A program made the translations under genes and the position numbers. From assembly GCF_020524045.1 (NCBI RefSeq), contig NZ_JAIVKL010000002.1, positions 372,001 to 436,000 on the forward strand: a stretch of DNA of 64,000 bases, in the 5' to 3' direction. Shown here piece by piece: positions 28,077 through 37,175 of this stretch (positions are counted from its first letter, which is position 1; each line of letters opens with the position of its first letter). This stretch comes from Metabacillus litoralis (lineage in GTDB: Bacteria; Bacillota; Bacilli; Bacillales; Bacillaceae). The notes beneath the pieces were generated by a model. The model was not told the DNA's origin, ran no database searches, and was given only the letters and a program-made list of their open reading frames with translations.

Positions 28077-28299
28077 GAGCTATGTTCATACTTAGCGTTA
28101 ATATTTAAGTTTGTTGGTTGAAACGGATAGATGAGACTCCTGATTAAATTTTTTTCTCAAAAATGAGTATCAAACAGACTTCATTTGAAAAGAGCCACCA
28201 GTTTGACATCTTTATATTCTCTCCTAGGAAAAACGTATTATTTTTTCCTTGCGACTGACTATAACGGAAATCAACAACAACAACGCATAACAAAGTCTA
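28077..28299. repeat. family A inverted-repeat element
   Basis: The left part (gagctatgtt...gtttgttggttgaaacgg...gatgagactcctg) and the middle (gccaccagtttgacat, ctcctaggaaaaac) align by eye with the element at 6173-6421 (gtttggctttttcat, tccctaggaaaaa). The right end is ggaaatcaacaacaacaacg...aacaaagtc. No ORF. It fills the gap between fhs and metA. Confidence 0.65.
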
Positions 28300-28323
28300 C
28301 ATAAAAATATGGAGGTGCTTTTA

Positions 28324-29232
28324 TTGCCAATTAATATACCAAATCATTTACCCGCAAAGGAAATACTTGAACAAGAAAACATTTTTATTATGGATGAAAA
28401 AAGAGCTTATTCACAAGATATACGCCCGTTAAACATTGTTATTTTAAACATCATGCCTGAAAAAGAGAAGACAGAAACACAGTTATTAAGATTACTTGGA
28501 AATTCACCTTTACAGTTAAATATTACTTTTTTAAGACCTGAAACACATAAGTCAAAAAACACTACGATCGAGCATTTAAAGGAATTTTATACTACTTTTA
28601 AACATATACAACAAAAAAAATATGATGGAATGATCATTACTGGTGCACCAATCGAACATTTAGAATTTAAAGATGTCTCTTATTGGGATGAGTTAAAAAC
28701 AATTATGGATTGGTCTAAAACAAATGTTACTTCAACTTTACATATTTGTTGGGGTGCACAAGCAGGACTTTTCCATCACTATGGCGTAAATAAGTATAAA
28801 CTGGAAAAAAAATGCTTTGGAGTTTTTGAACATGAGATTATTGATCCTACAGTAAAATTATTGAGAGGCTTTGATGATCATTATTTTGTACCACATTCAA
28901 GACATACTGACGTTTATAAAGAACAAATCGAACAAGTTTCAGATTTGCAAATTCTTTCTGTTTCTGAAAAAGCTGGAGTATGCTTAGTTATGTCGCGTGA
29001 TGGTAAACAAGTGTTCCTTACAGGTCACCCGGAGTATGAATTAACTTCATTAAAAGATGAATATGATAGAGATATCGCTAGAGGCCTAGACATAAACATT
29101 CCTGAAAACTACTTCAAAGACAATGATCCAAATAAGCAGCCTATTCATTGTTGGAGATCACATGCATATCTATTATTCGTTAATTGGTTAAATTATTATG
29201 TTTACCAAGAAACACCTTATCTTTGGGATTAA
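28324..29232 (+). CDS. metA: homoserine O-acyltransferase MetA
   Basis: A 302-residue enzyme of the MetA (class I amidotransferase-like) family that acylates homoserine for methionine synthesis. The catalytic Cys is in HICWGAQAG, the His and Glu in TGHPEYE. In bacilli these usually use acetyl-CoA, not succinyl-CoA; the specificity was not tested here. The start is TTG at 28324: GGAGGTG lies 6 bases upstream and the protein begins [15 protein letters not shown] like its relatives. No S-box riboswitch was seen upstream. Confidence 0.93.
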   Translation: MPINIPNHLPAKEILEQENIFIMDEKRAYSQDIRPLNIVILNIMPEKEKTETQLLRLLGNSPLQLNITFLRPETHKSKNTTIEHLKEFYTTFKHIQQKKYDGMIITGAPIEHLEFKDVSYWDELKTIMDWSKTNVTSTLHICWGAQAGLFHHYGVNKYKLEKKCFGVFEHEIIDPTVKLLRGFDDHYFVPHSRHTDVYKEQIEQVSDLQILSVSEKAGVCLVMSRDGKQVFLTGHPEYELTSLKDEYDRDIARGLDINIPENYFKDNDPNKQPIHCWRSHAYLLFVNWLNYYVYQETPYLWD

Positions 29233-29398
29233 GATTAATTAAGTTACCCGGTTTGACCGTAAACGTAAGAAACATACTTTTTGATTTGATTCGCCTTCAA
29301 AATCTCAATATGTTTTACAAGATTTTTACATCTTAAGAAATACTTAATAAATGCTTTATAAATAAATAACATTTATATGGTAATCTTTAAGACAAATT

Positions 29399-29437
29399 CA
29401 GTTCATAGATACATATAAATTATTATGAACTGTTTTT
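29399..29437 (+). terminator. terminator-like hairpin in the ugtP leader
   Basis: The arms cagttcata / tatgaactg are followed by five Ts. It lies 167 bases after metA and only 44 bases before the ugtP start. The word gaactgttt occurs again at 29452, so alternative pairing of the left arm is possible. It may be the metA terminator or an attenuator for ugtP. Confidence 0.5.
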
Positions 29438-29480
29438 GGTTTCTTATTGAACTGTTTCTGATTAGATTGAGGTGAATGTG

Positions 29481-30629
29481 TTGAAAAAGGTATTAATTTT
29501 AACAGCGAAGTATGGTAATGGTCATGTCCAAGTTGCCAAAACTTTGGAGAAAAAATGCAAAGAACTTGGATTTGAGAAAATTGTAGTATGTAATCTTTAC
29601 TCTGAATCCTTCCCTATATTTTCTGAGATAACTCAATACCTTTATTTGAAGAGTTTCTCAATAGGTAAACAGTTTTATCGTCTCTTTTATTACGGAGTTG
29701 ATAAAATTTATAACAAACGTATGATGAATTTATATTTTAAGATGGGTCACAAACGATTACATCAAATCGTAAAAAATGAACAACCTGATATGATAATAAA
29801 TACCTTTCCTATGATTGTGGTTCCAGAATATCGTCGAAAAACTGGTACAGTTATTCCGACATTTAACGTACTAACAGATTTTTGTTTACACCGAATATGG
29901 GTCCATGAAAACATTGATAAATATTATGTTGCAACTCACAATGTCAAAGAAAAACTTATTCAAATTGGAATTCACCCAAGTATAATAAAAGTGACAGGTA
30001 TTCCTATACGCTCACAATTCCAACAATCTCTTTGCACAAAAGAAATCTATGGAAAATACAACCTAGATCCTACTAAAAAAACATTATTAATCATGGCTGG
30101 TGCACATGGTGTTTTAAAGAATGTAAAGGAACTATGTCAAGCATTTATCTCCAAAAGTGCTAATATCCAAACAGTTGTTGTATGTGGAAATAATTCACTC
30201 CTAAAGGAAAGCCTAGAATCACTTTCTGCTAACTATCCAGAGCAAATTAAAGTTTTGAGCTATGTAGAAAGAATAGATGAGCTATACCGTATAGCTTCGT
30301 GCATGATAACAAAGCCAGGTGGAATTACATTAACTGAAGCAACTGCTTTAGGAGTTCCCGTTATTCTCTATAAACCTGTTCCTGGGCAAGAAAAAGAAAA
30401 TGCTCTTTATTTTGAGGGGAAAAAAGCTGCAATTATTGTGAATCAAGTAGAAGACATTTTTAATGAAGTAAACAGTCTTCTTGCTGATGAAAAAAGATTA
30501 AGACGAATGAAAGAAAACATAAAAAAAATTCATGTTCCTCAATCAGCCGATTTAATATTAGATGATATGATTAAAGAAGCATCATATATTAGAGATAAGA
30601 AACTGATGATTGGTTCTGTAAACTACTAA
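29481..30629 (+). CDS. ugtP: processive diacylglycerol beta-glucosyltransferase
   Basis: A 382-residue GT28-type glycosyltransferase that transfers glucose from UDP-glucose to diacylglycerol, making the glycolipid anchor of lipoteichoic acid; in B. subtilis it also links nutrition to cell size. The N-terminal LILTAKYGNGH loop and the UDP-sugar site KPGGITLTEAT are present. TTG at 29481 was preferred: TGAGGTGA lies 6 bases upstream, while the GTG at 29472 is inside that site. Downstream of metA as in B. subtilis. Confidence 0.92.
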   Translation: MKKVLILTAKYGNGHVQVAKTLEKKCKELGFEKIVVCNLYSESFPIFSEITQYLYLKSFSIGKQFYRLFYYGVDKIYNKRMMNLYFKMGHKRLHQIVKNEQPDMIINTFPMIVVPEYRRKTGTVIPTFNVLTDFCLHRIWVHENIDKYYVATHNVKEKLIQIGIHPSIIKVTGIPIRSQFQQSLCTKEIYGKYNLDPTKKTLLIMAGAHGVLKNVKELCQAFISKSANIQTVVVCGNNSLLKESLESLSANYPEQIKVLSYVERIDELYRIASCMITKPGGITLTEATALGVPVILYKPVPGQEKENALYFEGKKAAIIVNQVEDIFNEVNSLLADEKRLRRMKENIKKIHVPQSADLILDDMIKEASYIRDKKLMIGSVNY

Positions 30630-30677
30630 ATAATCTTTTTGGGTGAAAGTGTTTATCTACTTACCTGGAGGCTTAAA

Positions 30678-31667
30678 ATGGATACAAGTACTCATATAAC
30701 AATGGGATTTGGTTTAGCAGGTCTAGCTTATCTTGATCCTGCTGTTTCATCAGATCCTTCACTTGCTACTGCCATTTTATTCGGAACTGTATTAGGTTCA
30801 AATGCACCTGATTTTGATTATATAATTAAATTAGTCAAAGGAAACGGAATGTATATTGAGCATCATAGAGGTGCTTCACACTCCCTACCAGCTCTAATTA
30901 TGTGGCCTTTGTTAGTTTCATGTATTATTTTCTTTTTTTGTAAGAATATCAGTTTATCACCTTTACTTGTTTGGACATCTTTAGCTGTTTTATTACATAT
31001 TTTATTCGATGTAATGAATGCATATGGAACACAGGCAGGAAGACCTTTTACAAAAAAGTGGCTATCATTAAATTTTTTACCCTTAATTGACCCTTTTATC
31101 TACCTTATTCACTTAGTCGGTTTTTTCTTTTGGAGTATAGGGTATTTTCCAGGGACTATTTTTGCCTATGTTTATATCTTTTTAATTCTTTACGTAGCTA
31201 GTCGATATATTATATCTAGGAAAGTACGTAGCTTTGTCAAAAAAGTCGCTAACTTTGATGGTGATTATACACTTATACCTACAATATGGATACATAAATG
31301 GGATATAGTTATTGAATCCGAATCAACATACCACGTAGGTTCCTTTAAAGGTAAAACCATTTTATGGGTTCATCAATTTAATAAGCATGATCCTAACTGC
31401 CCTAAAATAAAAGCTTCACTAAATGATAAGAATATTGTTCACTTTCTTGCTAACTCAAATCATACTCATGCAATGATCATTCCAGGTAACAAGGAGTTTG
31501 AAGTGCGCTGGATGGACCTGCGTTTTCGTCATAAAAACCATTATCCCTATATGGCTGTAGCTAAATTTAATAATCACCACGAGATCATTTCCTCATATAC
31601 AGGATGGGTTCATCGATCACATAAATTACAAAATAAACTAAACCCCTCTAATGCCGTTCAACTATAA
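30678..31667 (+). CDS. membrane-bound metal-dependent hydrolase family protein (YfhP/YdjM-like)
   Basis: A 329-residue membrane protein. The N-terminus MDTSTHITMGFGLAG and the words GSNAPDFDYI and HHRGASHS are those of the YdjM/YfhP family, whose conserved His and Asp residues suggest a metal site. Hydrophobic helices lie at about 72-92, 97-113, 135-150 and 155-175; the C-terminal 140 residues are soluble. The ATG at 30678 has CTGGAGG 6 bases upstream; an upstream in-frame start lacks one. It follows ugtP by 48 bases and may be cotranscribed. Confidence 0.82.
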   Translation: MDTSTHITMGFGLAGLAYLDPAVSSDPSLATAILFGTVLGSNAPDFDYIIKLVKGNGMYIEHHRGASHSLPALIMWPLLVSCIIFFFCKNISLSPLLVWTSLAVLLHILFDVMNAYGTQAGRPFTKKWLSLNFLPLIDPFIYLIHLVGFFFWSIGYFPGTIFAYVYIFLILYVASRYIISRKVRSFVKKVANFDGDYTLIPTIWIHKWDIVIESESTYHVGSFKGKTILWVHQFNKHDPNCPKIKASLNDKNIVHFLANSNHTHAMIIPGNKEFEVRWMDLRFRHKNHYPYMAVAKFNNHHEIISSYTGWVHRSHKLQNKLNPSNAVQL

Positions 31668-31670
31668 AAT

Positions 31671-31717
31671 AAAAGTCAGATCTTGAGTCCAGTTGATCAT
31701 GATCTGACTTTTATTTT
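31671..31717. terminator. bidirectional terminator after the yfhP-like gene
   Basis: A 12-bp stem (aaaagtcagatc / gatctgactttt) with an 18-base loop and T run. The following 240 bases up to 31954 hold nothing recognised. Confidence 0.8.
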
Positions 31718-31954
31718 GGATTTATCAAAAAGAAGATTGTTGAGTTTCTGGAACTCATTGTCTGACTGATGCAGCTAATTAGATGGTTATGATACTTGAG
31801 TTGGAAATTAAATTTAGTTCATACCAACAAAGTATCCATACACAACATTTTAAAATTTTCAATACGACTTTTATTCATGAATATTTCCACTGACAAAGAT
31901 CAGAATAAACTCATGTAAGTATTGTCATTTAATCATTGATCAGGAGGTTTATTT

Positions 31955-32107
31955 ATGACCAAAAAGAACAATAAAGGTAGCGAGAATCAAAACTCACCAA
32001 AAAAGAATCTATTTGAATTAGAATTAGCTGAAGAACATATTCCTGGGGACAATAGCAAAGGTAACAAAAGAAACAAAGATCAAAGAGATAAAACAAGAAA
32101 AGAATAG
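31955..32107 (+). CDS. small polar protein, spore-type (50 aa)
   Basis: A 50-residue very polar protein (Lys, Asn, Glu, Gly, Asp; no Cys or Trp): MTKKNNKGSENQN..., a helix-prone middle LFELELAEEHIPG, and a Lys/Arg-rich tail. AGGAGG lies 8 bases before the ATG, and a strong terminator follows the stop after 5 bases. Composition is that of minor spore proteins; the family is unknown to me. Confidence 0.65.
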   Translation: MTKKNNKGSENQNSPKKNLFELELAEEHIPGDNSKGNKRNKDQRDKTRKE

Positions 32108-32110
32108 AAA

Positions 32111-32146
32111 AAGCGGGCAACAGTTTGTACTGTTGCCCGCTTTTTA
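32111..32146 (+). terminator. strong intrinsic terminator
   Basis: A perfect 12-bp GC-rich stem (gcgggcaacagt / actgttgcccgc, loop ttgt) followed by five Ts. Confidence 0.88.
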
Positions 32147-32301
32147 AAAATTAGAAACAATCTGAATGATTCACCAAAACTAGAGGGAAAATAACTTCCT
32201 TATCTCTAGATCATGAGCCAATACGTAATTTGGAAATAGAACGATACCTTCCTATTTCACTCATTATGCTATTTCAAATCTAGCAAAGTGCCTAAGCTTA
32301 T

Positions 32302-32568
32302 TTACTCGCCTAAACCTTCTGTAGTAATAGCTCTTTCAACAGCTTCTAATGCTGCCTCTGCATCACTACCACTAGCAGAAATTGTAATTTTTGTACCTTT
32401 AGAGATTCCTAAAGACATAACACCCATAATTGATTTTAAATTTACTGTACGTCCATTTGCTTCTAGATTTACATCAGATGTAAATGAATTTACAGCGTTA
32501 ACTAATGCTGTTGCAGGTCGAGCATGTAACCCCGCTTCATGTGAAATTACAAAAGACTTTTCTACCAT
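32302..32568 (-). CDS. HPr family phosphocarrier protein, stand-alone paralogue
   Basis: An 88-residue HPr. His15 is present in GLHARPAT (phosphorylated by enzyme I), and Ser46 in NLKSIMGVMSLGI (phosphorylated by HPr kinase). Crh proteins lack the His, so this is an HPr rather than Crh by its key residue. It is not next to ptsI or ptsG, so it is likely a second copy or a moved ptsH. The start is ATG 32568 with AAAGGGG about 10 bases upstream; the frame extends upstream without a likely start. It could serve PTS transport or catabolite control. Confidence 0.9.
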   Translation of the reverse strand: MVEKSFVISHEAGLHARPATALVNAVNSFTSDVNLEANGRTVNLKSIMGVMSLGISKGTKITISASGSDAEAALEAVERAITTEGLGE

Positions 32569-32936
32569 TTCTATACATTCCCCTTTCCTATTAGCAAATG
32601 TAGCTTTATCATTTAGAAGATGATTATGTAAAACACTCATCTTGTGTAGCATAGTAATAAGCTACATTAGTATTACCATAATTATAAACCTTTTTTCAAA
32701 AAAGAAAACTAGTTTTATTACGACAAATTCATTATATATTCAGTTATTGATATTATTTTCTGAATTTTTACTAATTTATCCTCATTTTTTCTTTATTGTT
32801 TGTCATGTTTAAATTAATTAGTTTTTTTTATCAGTATGTTGATTAAAGAAATTTGAGCTGTTTGATTTTAAAAACCAATTATATCCCCACTAGTAGAAGC
32901 TAGTTATCTAGATCTAAATTAATCAGAGATTCATTT

Positions 32937-33191
32937 TTATAAATTGTAAACTTGTTCTCTTAAGATATGATAATGTATATGTAAAGTAAATGTATCTGTA
33001 TTCATTCTTTCAATAACAAAATGCTCATTATTATTATTTATTACAAGAATGATAACCGTTGCTTTTTCAATCTGTAAATATTGTTTTTCTAAATTGCATA
33101 TTTTTTCATACGCTCTATTAAATCCCTCATAATCAACATTTCTACTGCAAGTTAATATCATTTCTTGTCCTTGTATATAAAATTTGCGCAT
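32937..33191 (-). CDS. hypothetical protein (84 aa)
   Basis: An 84-residue protein with beta-rich halves (MRKFYIQGQEMILTCS, ATVIILVINNN, FVIERMNTDTFTLHIHYH). No recognised domain. The ATG at 33191 has GGGGGT about 10 bases upstream; an earlier ATG at 33221 is possible. It lies between the HPr gene and cspD, divergent from cspD. Function unknown. Confidence 0.5.
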   Translation of the reverse strand: MRKFYIQGQEMILTCSRNVDYEGFNRAYEKICNLEKQYLQIEKATVIILVINNNNEHFVIERMNTDTFTLHIHYHILREQVYNL

Positions 33192-33305
33192 GCCTAATAT
33201 ACCCCCAAGGTTTTTATGCATTATATGCTAGTTTTCCTGAAAGTATTAGCGTAATAAATGAAATGTAAAGTTTCTGAAAGTTTTGTTAAAGTTCCCTTCT
33301 TAGTC

Positions 33306-33335
33306 TTGACGAAATTTACAAGTCTGATGTATAGT
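33306..33335 (+). promoter_or_regulatory. sigma-A promoter of cspD with a long leader
   Basis: -35 TTGACG (33306-33311), 18-base spacer, -10 TATAGT (33330-33335). The start would be near 33342, leaving a leader of about 125 bases before cspD, as is usual for cold shock genes with structured leaders. Confidence 0.6.
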
Positions 33336-33466
33336 TAAAGCATCATTAATTTGAATATATATAATAACTTCTTTGTAACCAAATCATCTTTGTACATATC
33401 ATATTCTGTTTATGATAAAATTTTTTTAGCACCACCTGTGCTACAGTATTAGGAGGATTAAGTACT

Positions 33467-33667
33467 ATGCAAAACGGTAAAGTAAAATGGTTCAATAATG
33501 AAAAAGGTTTTGGATTTATCGAAGTTGAGGGTGGCGACGATGTATTCGTTCACTTCACAGCTATTCAAGGTGACGGCTACAAATCATTAGAAGAAGGTCA
33601 AGAAGTTTCTTTCGAAATCGTAGAAGGTAACCGCGGACCTCAAGCAGCTAACGTTTCAAAGTTATAA
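33467..33667 (+). CDS. cspD: cold shock protein (CspD-like)
   Basis: A 66-residue single OB-fold nucleic-acid chaperone. RNP1 is KGFGFI (residues 13-18) and RNP2 is VFVHF (26-30). It binds single-stranded RNA and DNA and prevents secondary structures. The gene is downstream of ugtP as in B. subtilis, hence the name; Csp paralogues are hard to tell apart by sequence. AGGAGG lies 10 bases before the ATG. A hairpin with gagg/cctc arms and a T run follows at about 33717-33748. Confidence 0.95.
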   Translation: MQNGKVKWFNNEKGFGFIEVEGGDDVFVHFTAIQGDGYKSLEEGQEVSFEIVEGNRGPQAANVSKL

Positions 33668-33861
33668 TCACAATTCTACAAGAAGTGATTTAAACCATAA
33701 ACATATGAACTCACAGAGGTTGGAGAATTCTCCGCCTCTTTTTATTTTTGCCATAAATGTACATGTTTATACTCTAAAATTTTCACATCATACAAAGGCT
33801 AAGACAAAGTAGCTTTTATCATTGATATCGTAATCTATCTAACTATTTTCATTTCTGAAAA

Positions 33862-33898
33862 CAAGAACATAAAATGAAGGTCCATTTTATGTTCTTGT
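33862..33898. terminator. terminator overlapping the end of the 65-aa gene
   Basis: Perfect stem caagaacataaaatg / cattttatgttcttg with a short loop. The minus-strand stop codon lies inside it. Confidence 0.7.
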
Positions 33899-34084
33899 TT
33901 TTTGACTGATTAATAAATATTCTATTGCCTTCACATTTTGTTTTATTCCTTTTTCAATTCTACTAACTTCGTTTTGATTAAAGACGTTTGCATTGTTCGC
34001 TATAAAGACTAATTTATCTATGTCTTTATAGATCTCAGAAAATGCTTCTTTAATAGATGAATCTAAAGGCTCATTAGACATCAT
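33887..34084 (-). CDS. hypothetical helical protein (65 aa)
   Basis: A 65-residue soluble all-helical protein (SSIKEAFSEIYKDIDKLVFIANN... EVSRIEKGIKQNVKAIEYLL). AAAGGAG lies 8 bases before the ATG at 34084. No recognised family. It takes the place where B. subtilis has degR, but does not look like DegR. Function unknown. Confidence 0.6.
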   Translation of the reverse strand: MMSNEPLDSSIKEAFSEIYKDIDKLVFIANNANVFNQNEVSRIEKGIKQNVKAIEYLLISQKTRT

Positions 34085-34278
34085 CACTTCTACTCCTTTA
34101 ATTTTGAATTTGCCGAAAAAATAGTTCAATCTCTTTACTTAGATGCTATTTTTTTACAAACAAGTTTTATACCTCTATTTTACCACGACATGTTAATTTG
34201 TGATACATCTATAAATTTGTTTTTTTTAACGAATATTTAACCTTCAATTTCAAAGACTATAAATGGAGGTGTTTTGTA

Positions 34279-34545
34279 ATGGATCAAATTAATCATACTG
34301 GACTAATTAGTGGTATGAATGACCTTAGTCAGCTTGAAATTGCTGTTAAATCTGCACAGAAAATGGTTGGTTCTGCAACAATGCAACTAGATCCTGAGGC
34401 TCTCGAACATGCTGGAAAGGCAATCAATGATGCCAAAGAGATCATGAACAGATCAAGTGAAACTGGTGTTGACCAAGAGTTTATTTCTCAACAAAAAAAA
34501 CTTTTAGATCAATGTGAACATCAATTAATTGAAGCAAAACAGTAA
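34279..34545 (+). CDS. ypzA: YpzA/DUF2564-like small protein
   Basis: An 88-residue helical protein. The plan (LEIAVKSAQKMVGSATMQ ..., EHAGKAINDAKE..., FISQQKKLLDQCEHQLIEAK) matches YpzA of B. subtilis as I remember it, and the position between cspD and ypeQ is the same. GGAGGTG lies 8 bases before the ATG. In B. subtilis it is thought to be a sporulation-associated minor protein; function not known. The terminator follows 30 bases later. Confidence 0.75.
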   Translation: MDQINHTGLISGMNDLSQLEIAVKSAQKMVGSATMQLDPEALEHAGKAINDAKEIMNRSSETGVDQEFISQQKKLLDQCEHQLIEAKQ

Positions 34546-34574
34546 GAGGCAATTCATTGGTTGAATTGCTAGTC

Positions 34575-34618
34575 ATTAAAATGAGCCCTCTCTTTTATGA
34601 GAAGGGCTCATTTTAATG
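34575..34618 (+). terminator. intrinsic terminator of ypzA
   Basis: attaaaatgagccct pairs with agggctcattttaat (15-bp stem); T-rich right arm. Confidence 0.8.
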
Positions 34619-34749
34619 AGTGCTTGCTGAATTCTATAATAACCTGATGTTAATGTATTATGCTAAAAAAACTAACAAAGACATATTTGATCCAACTATA
34701 TAATTTCATTTATTTCAGAATGTTAAAAGGGAATTTTTCAGATAGAAAA

Positions 34750-34926
34750 TCAGGTTAATTTCTTTCCTACCTTTTTGATTTTTAACCCTACAGTACATTG
34801 GTTAATACAAAAAGAATGTGCATATCGTTTGCCACTTTCTTCTCGTAAATGTTTTTTCACCAAGCAATCAACACAATACATGTCGATTAACTCACTTATT
34901 TCTTGTAATGTCTGCTTTTTACTCAT
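34750..34926 (-). CDS. ypeQ: small zinc-finger protein YpeQ
   Basis: A 58-residue protein with a CVDC pair and a later CINQC pair, likely a zinc site; the words GKRYAHSFCINQCTVG are those of YpeQ. The ATG at 34926 overlaps the end of the RNase H-like gene by 8 bases, so the two are translationally coupled. Function unknown. Confidence 0.85.
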   Translation of the reverse strand: MSKKQTLQEISELIDMYCVDCLVKKHLREESGKRYAHSFCINQCTVGLKIKKVGKKLT

Positions 34927-35596
34927 TTTCTTCAACTTCCTCATCAATAATCAGTTTACTACTTATATCGATTCCTTCCATTGCTTGTGTTGCTAATTTG
35001 TCTGCTTCAGTGTTTTCTTTTCTAGAAATCGATTCATAATTAGGTATGATCTTAAGCTTCTTTAGGTTATTTTCAATTTTATCTAACCAAACATTAAATT
35101 CTTCTTCGTAACACGGCCATTCACCAGATAGTTGATTTAGCACAACTTGTGAATCGCCTAAGAAATGAATTTTCTGTTTGCTAATCCCATTTTCTTCGAG
35201 TACATTGACTAAGAATGCAAATGCAGCATACTCTGCTTCATTATTAGAAGAAAGACCTTCTACTTTCTCATTCATTCTAATTCTGTATCGTTTGCCACTT
35301 TGTGTATAATAAATTACAGCTCCAAAACCAGCTAAACTTGTGGATTTTTGAAAACCCCCATCGAAGAAAGCAACAACATCATGTGGCTCATCCTTAACAA
35401 TATCTCTTAACTTTTTAAGTTCTTTTAAATTCCAGGTTTGAGAATCTTCAGATATATATTGTAGATTTTTCACTCTACCAGTTTGGATAAAATCTTCAGC
35501 TAACATGATTGCTTCATTAAGTGATAAGTATTCAGATACAAGATTTGTTTCAAGCTTTTTTTTTGTTATATATGTCCATTCAATTCTGTATTTCAC
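34919..35596 (-). CDS. ypeP: RNase H-like domain protein YpeP
   Basis: A 225-residue protein: an N-terminal region of about 65 residues (caulimovirus/RNase H N-terminal-like, WTYITKKKLETN) followed by an RNase HI fold. The catalytic acidic set is seen in AFFDGGFQ, NNEAEYAAF, LGDSQVVLNQ and NTEADKLA. The GTG at 35596 is 8 bases from GGAG; the GTG at 35605 overlaps it. A B. subtilis YpeP homologue showed little RNase HI activity in past work, from memory. Cotranscribed with ypeQ. Confidence 0.82.
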   Translation of the reverse strand: MKYRIEWTYITKKKLETNLVSEYLSLNEAIMLAEDFIQTGRVKNLQYISEDSQTWNLKELKKLRDIVKDEPHDVVAFFDGGFQKSTSLAGFGAVIYYTQSGKRYRIRMNEKVEGLSSNNEAEYAAFAFLVNVLEENGISKQKIHFLGDSQVVLNQLSGEWPCYEEEFNVWLDKIENNLKKLKIIPNYESISRKENTEADKLATQAMEGIDISSKLIIDEEVEENE

Positions 35597-35808
35597 CGTC
35601 TTCACTCCTGAATACGAATTTTACATTTAAGTACATAATTATTGAACTTTATGCTTTACTTGTTTCTTTTATTTACTAATTTAATCAATATGCTATAATC
35701 ATATTCGATTTACTTCAAATCAATACAATCAAGTAACAATGGTATCTATTTTATCATCGATTTATTTTTTGTAAAACAATTTACAATTTTAGGAGGTCTT
35801 CATCTACT

Positions 35809-36195
35809 ATGATTGAAGTTTATGTTGATGGCGCAAGTGCAGGTGATCCAGGGTTATCAGGTGCTGGCATATTTATTAGAGGACACGGAACTGCTGAGAG
35901 CTATTCTTTTCCACTAGGAAAGATGACAAACCATGAAGCAGAATATCACGCACTTATAAAAGGAATGGAAATTTGCCTTAAACAAGGATATAAAGTGGTC
36001 TCATTTCGCACTGATTCACAGCTTGTTGATCGAGCGATCGAAAAAAAATTCGTTAAAAATACTTCTTATTCTCCACTACTACAGCGGGTGTTAGAGCTTT
36101 CAGATCAATTTGATCTTTTTTTTATTAAATGGATTTCTAGCAAAGATAATAAAGTGGCAGATCAACTAGCAAGATCTGCGATATTAAAACAGTAA
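35809..36195 (+). CDS. ypdQ: RNase HI family protein YpdQ
   Basis: A 128-residue RNase H fold with the catalytic set Asp7 (VDGAS), Glu45 (NHEAEYH), Asp69 (RTDSQLV) and Asp119 (NKVADQLA). It lacks the basic protrusion helix found in E. coli RNase HI. It would cut RNA in RNA-DNA hybrids if active; B. subtilis YpdQ has been reported as inactive or weak, from memory. AGGAGGTC lies 10 bases before the ATG. Divergent from its distant paralogue ypeP, 212 bases away. Confidence 0.88.
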   Translation: MIEVYVDGASAGDPGLSGAGIFIRGHGTAESYSFPLGKMTNHEAEYHALIKGMEICLKQGYKVVSFRTDSQLVDRAIEKKFVKNTSYSPLLQRVLELSDQFDLFFIKWISSKDNKVADQLARSAILKQ

Positions 36196-36208
36196 AGTCA
36201 AAAGAAAG

Positions 36209-37123
36209 ATGGTAATAAACGTGAATAAACTAATTGCAGATGGAAGCTTATTATTTGTAGCATTTATTTGGGGTGCGACTTTTGTCATTGTTCAAAAAGC
36301 AATCGAGTTTTTACCACCACACTTATTTAACGGTACTCGATTTTTACTCGCTACATTATTATTACTACTCTTTGTAAAAAAGAAATTTCTCATACATGTT
36401 AAAAAGGATTTAATACTTTCAGGTTGTTTCTTAGGTTTTTTCTTATTTTTAGGGTATGCGTTTCAAACGGTAGGTTTACTATATACAACTTCATCTAAAG
36501 CAGGATTTGTTACTGGTCTTAGTGTTATGATCGTACCTTTATTATCTATTTGGATTTTAAAAGAACAACCTCGAATGATTGTGATCGTTAGTGCAATAAT
36601 TGGTACATCAGGTTTATATTTCCTTACATTATCAGATATATCTCAAATTAATTTTGGAGACCTTCTCGTATTTTTTTGTGCAATTGCCTTTGCTCTTCAT
36701 ATTATATTCACAAGCAAATATACAAAAAAACATGATGCCCTTGTACTAACAATAATTCAATTATTCACAGTTTCTATTTTTAGCTTTATCAGTTCATTTA
36801 TCTTTGAACGTCAAGCAGCTTATTCAATGGAAAATTTTTTACAACCAGATGTTTTACTCGGTTTACTGATTACTTCCATCTTTGCTACAGCATTGGCATT
36901 TTTAATACAAACCAAATACCAACAGGTTACATCTGCTGCAAGAGTAGCTTTGATTTTTGCGATGGAGCCTGTTTTCGCTGCTGTTACAGCATTTATTGTT
37001 CTTCAAGAAAAATTGTCAGCAAATGGATTGGTTGGTTGTACTTTTATTTTTTTAGCGATGATTCTTTCAGAACTTCCTGAAGTAAAGTTTATGAGGAAAA
37101 AGGGTCCAGAGAATGTTAAATAA
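36209..37123 (+). CDS. EamA/DMT-superfamily transporter
   Basis: A 304-residue membrane protein with ten predicted helices in two EamA repeats (about 10-140 and 150-290). Words such as WGATFVIVQKAIEFLPP and LLGLLITSIFATALAFLIQTK are typical. The transported solute cannot be deduced. It starts 13 bases after ypdQ and is probably in the same transcript. The ribosome site is weak (GAAAGATG); start could be the internal GTG at 36221. Confidence 0.9.
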   Translation: MVINVNKLIADGSLLFVAFIWGATFVIVQKAIEFLPPHLFNGTRFLLATLLLLLFVKKKFLIHVKKDLILSGCFLGFFLFLGYAFQTVGLLYTTSSKAGFVTGLSVMIVPLLSIWILKEQPRMIVIVSAIIGTSGLYFLTLSDISQINFGDLLVFFCAIAFALHIIFTSKYTKKHDALVLTIIQLFTVSIFSFISSFIFERQAAYSMENFLQPDVLLGLLITSIFATALAFLIQTKYQQVTSAARVALIFAMEPVFAAVTAFIVLQEKLSANGLVGCTFIFLAMILSELPEVKFMRKKGPENVK

Positions 37124-37175
37124 AATCATAGCTTTACTATTAGATAATAGCAAGGTGCGTAGAAACAGGTATTTT

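Noticed and set aside
27760..28323. Possible S-box or other riboswitch before metA or fhs
   Set aside because: The SAM riboswitch core words were not found; the GC-rich part is a family A repeat.
32288..32623. Plus-strand frame of 111 residues
   Set aside because: Antisense to the HPr gene, whose motifs are unmistakable.
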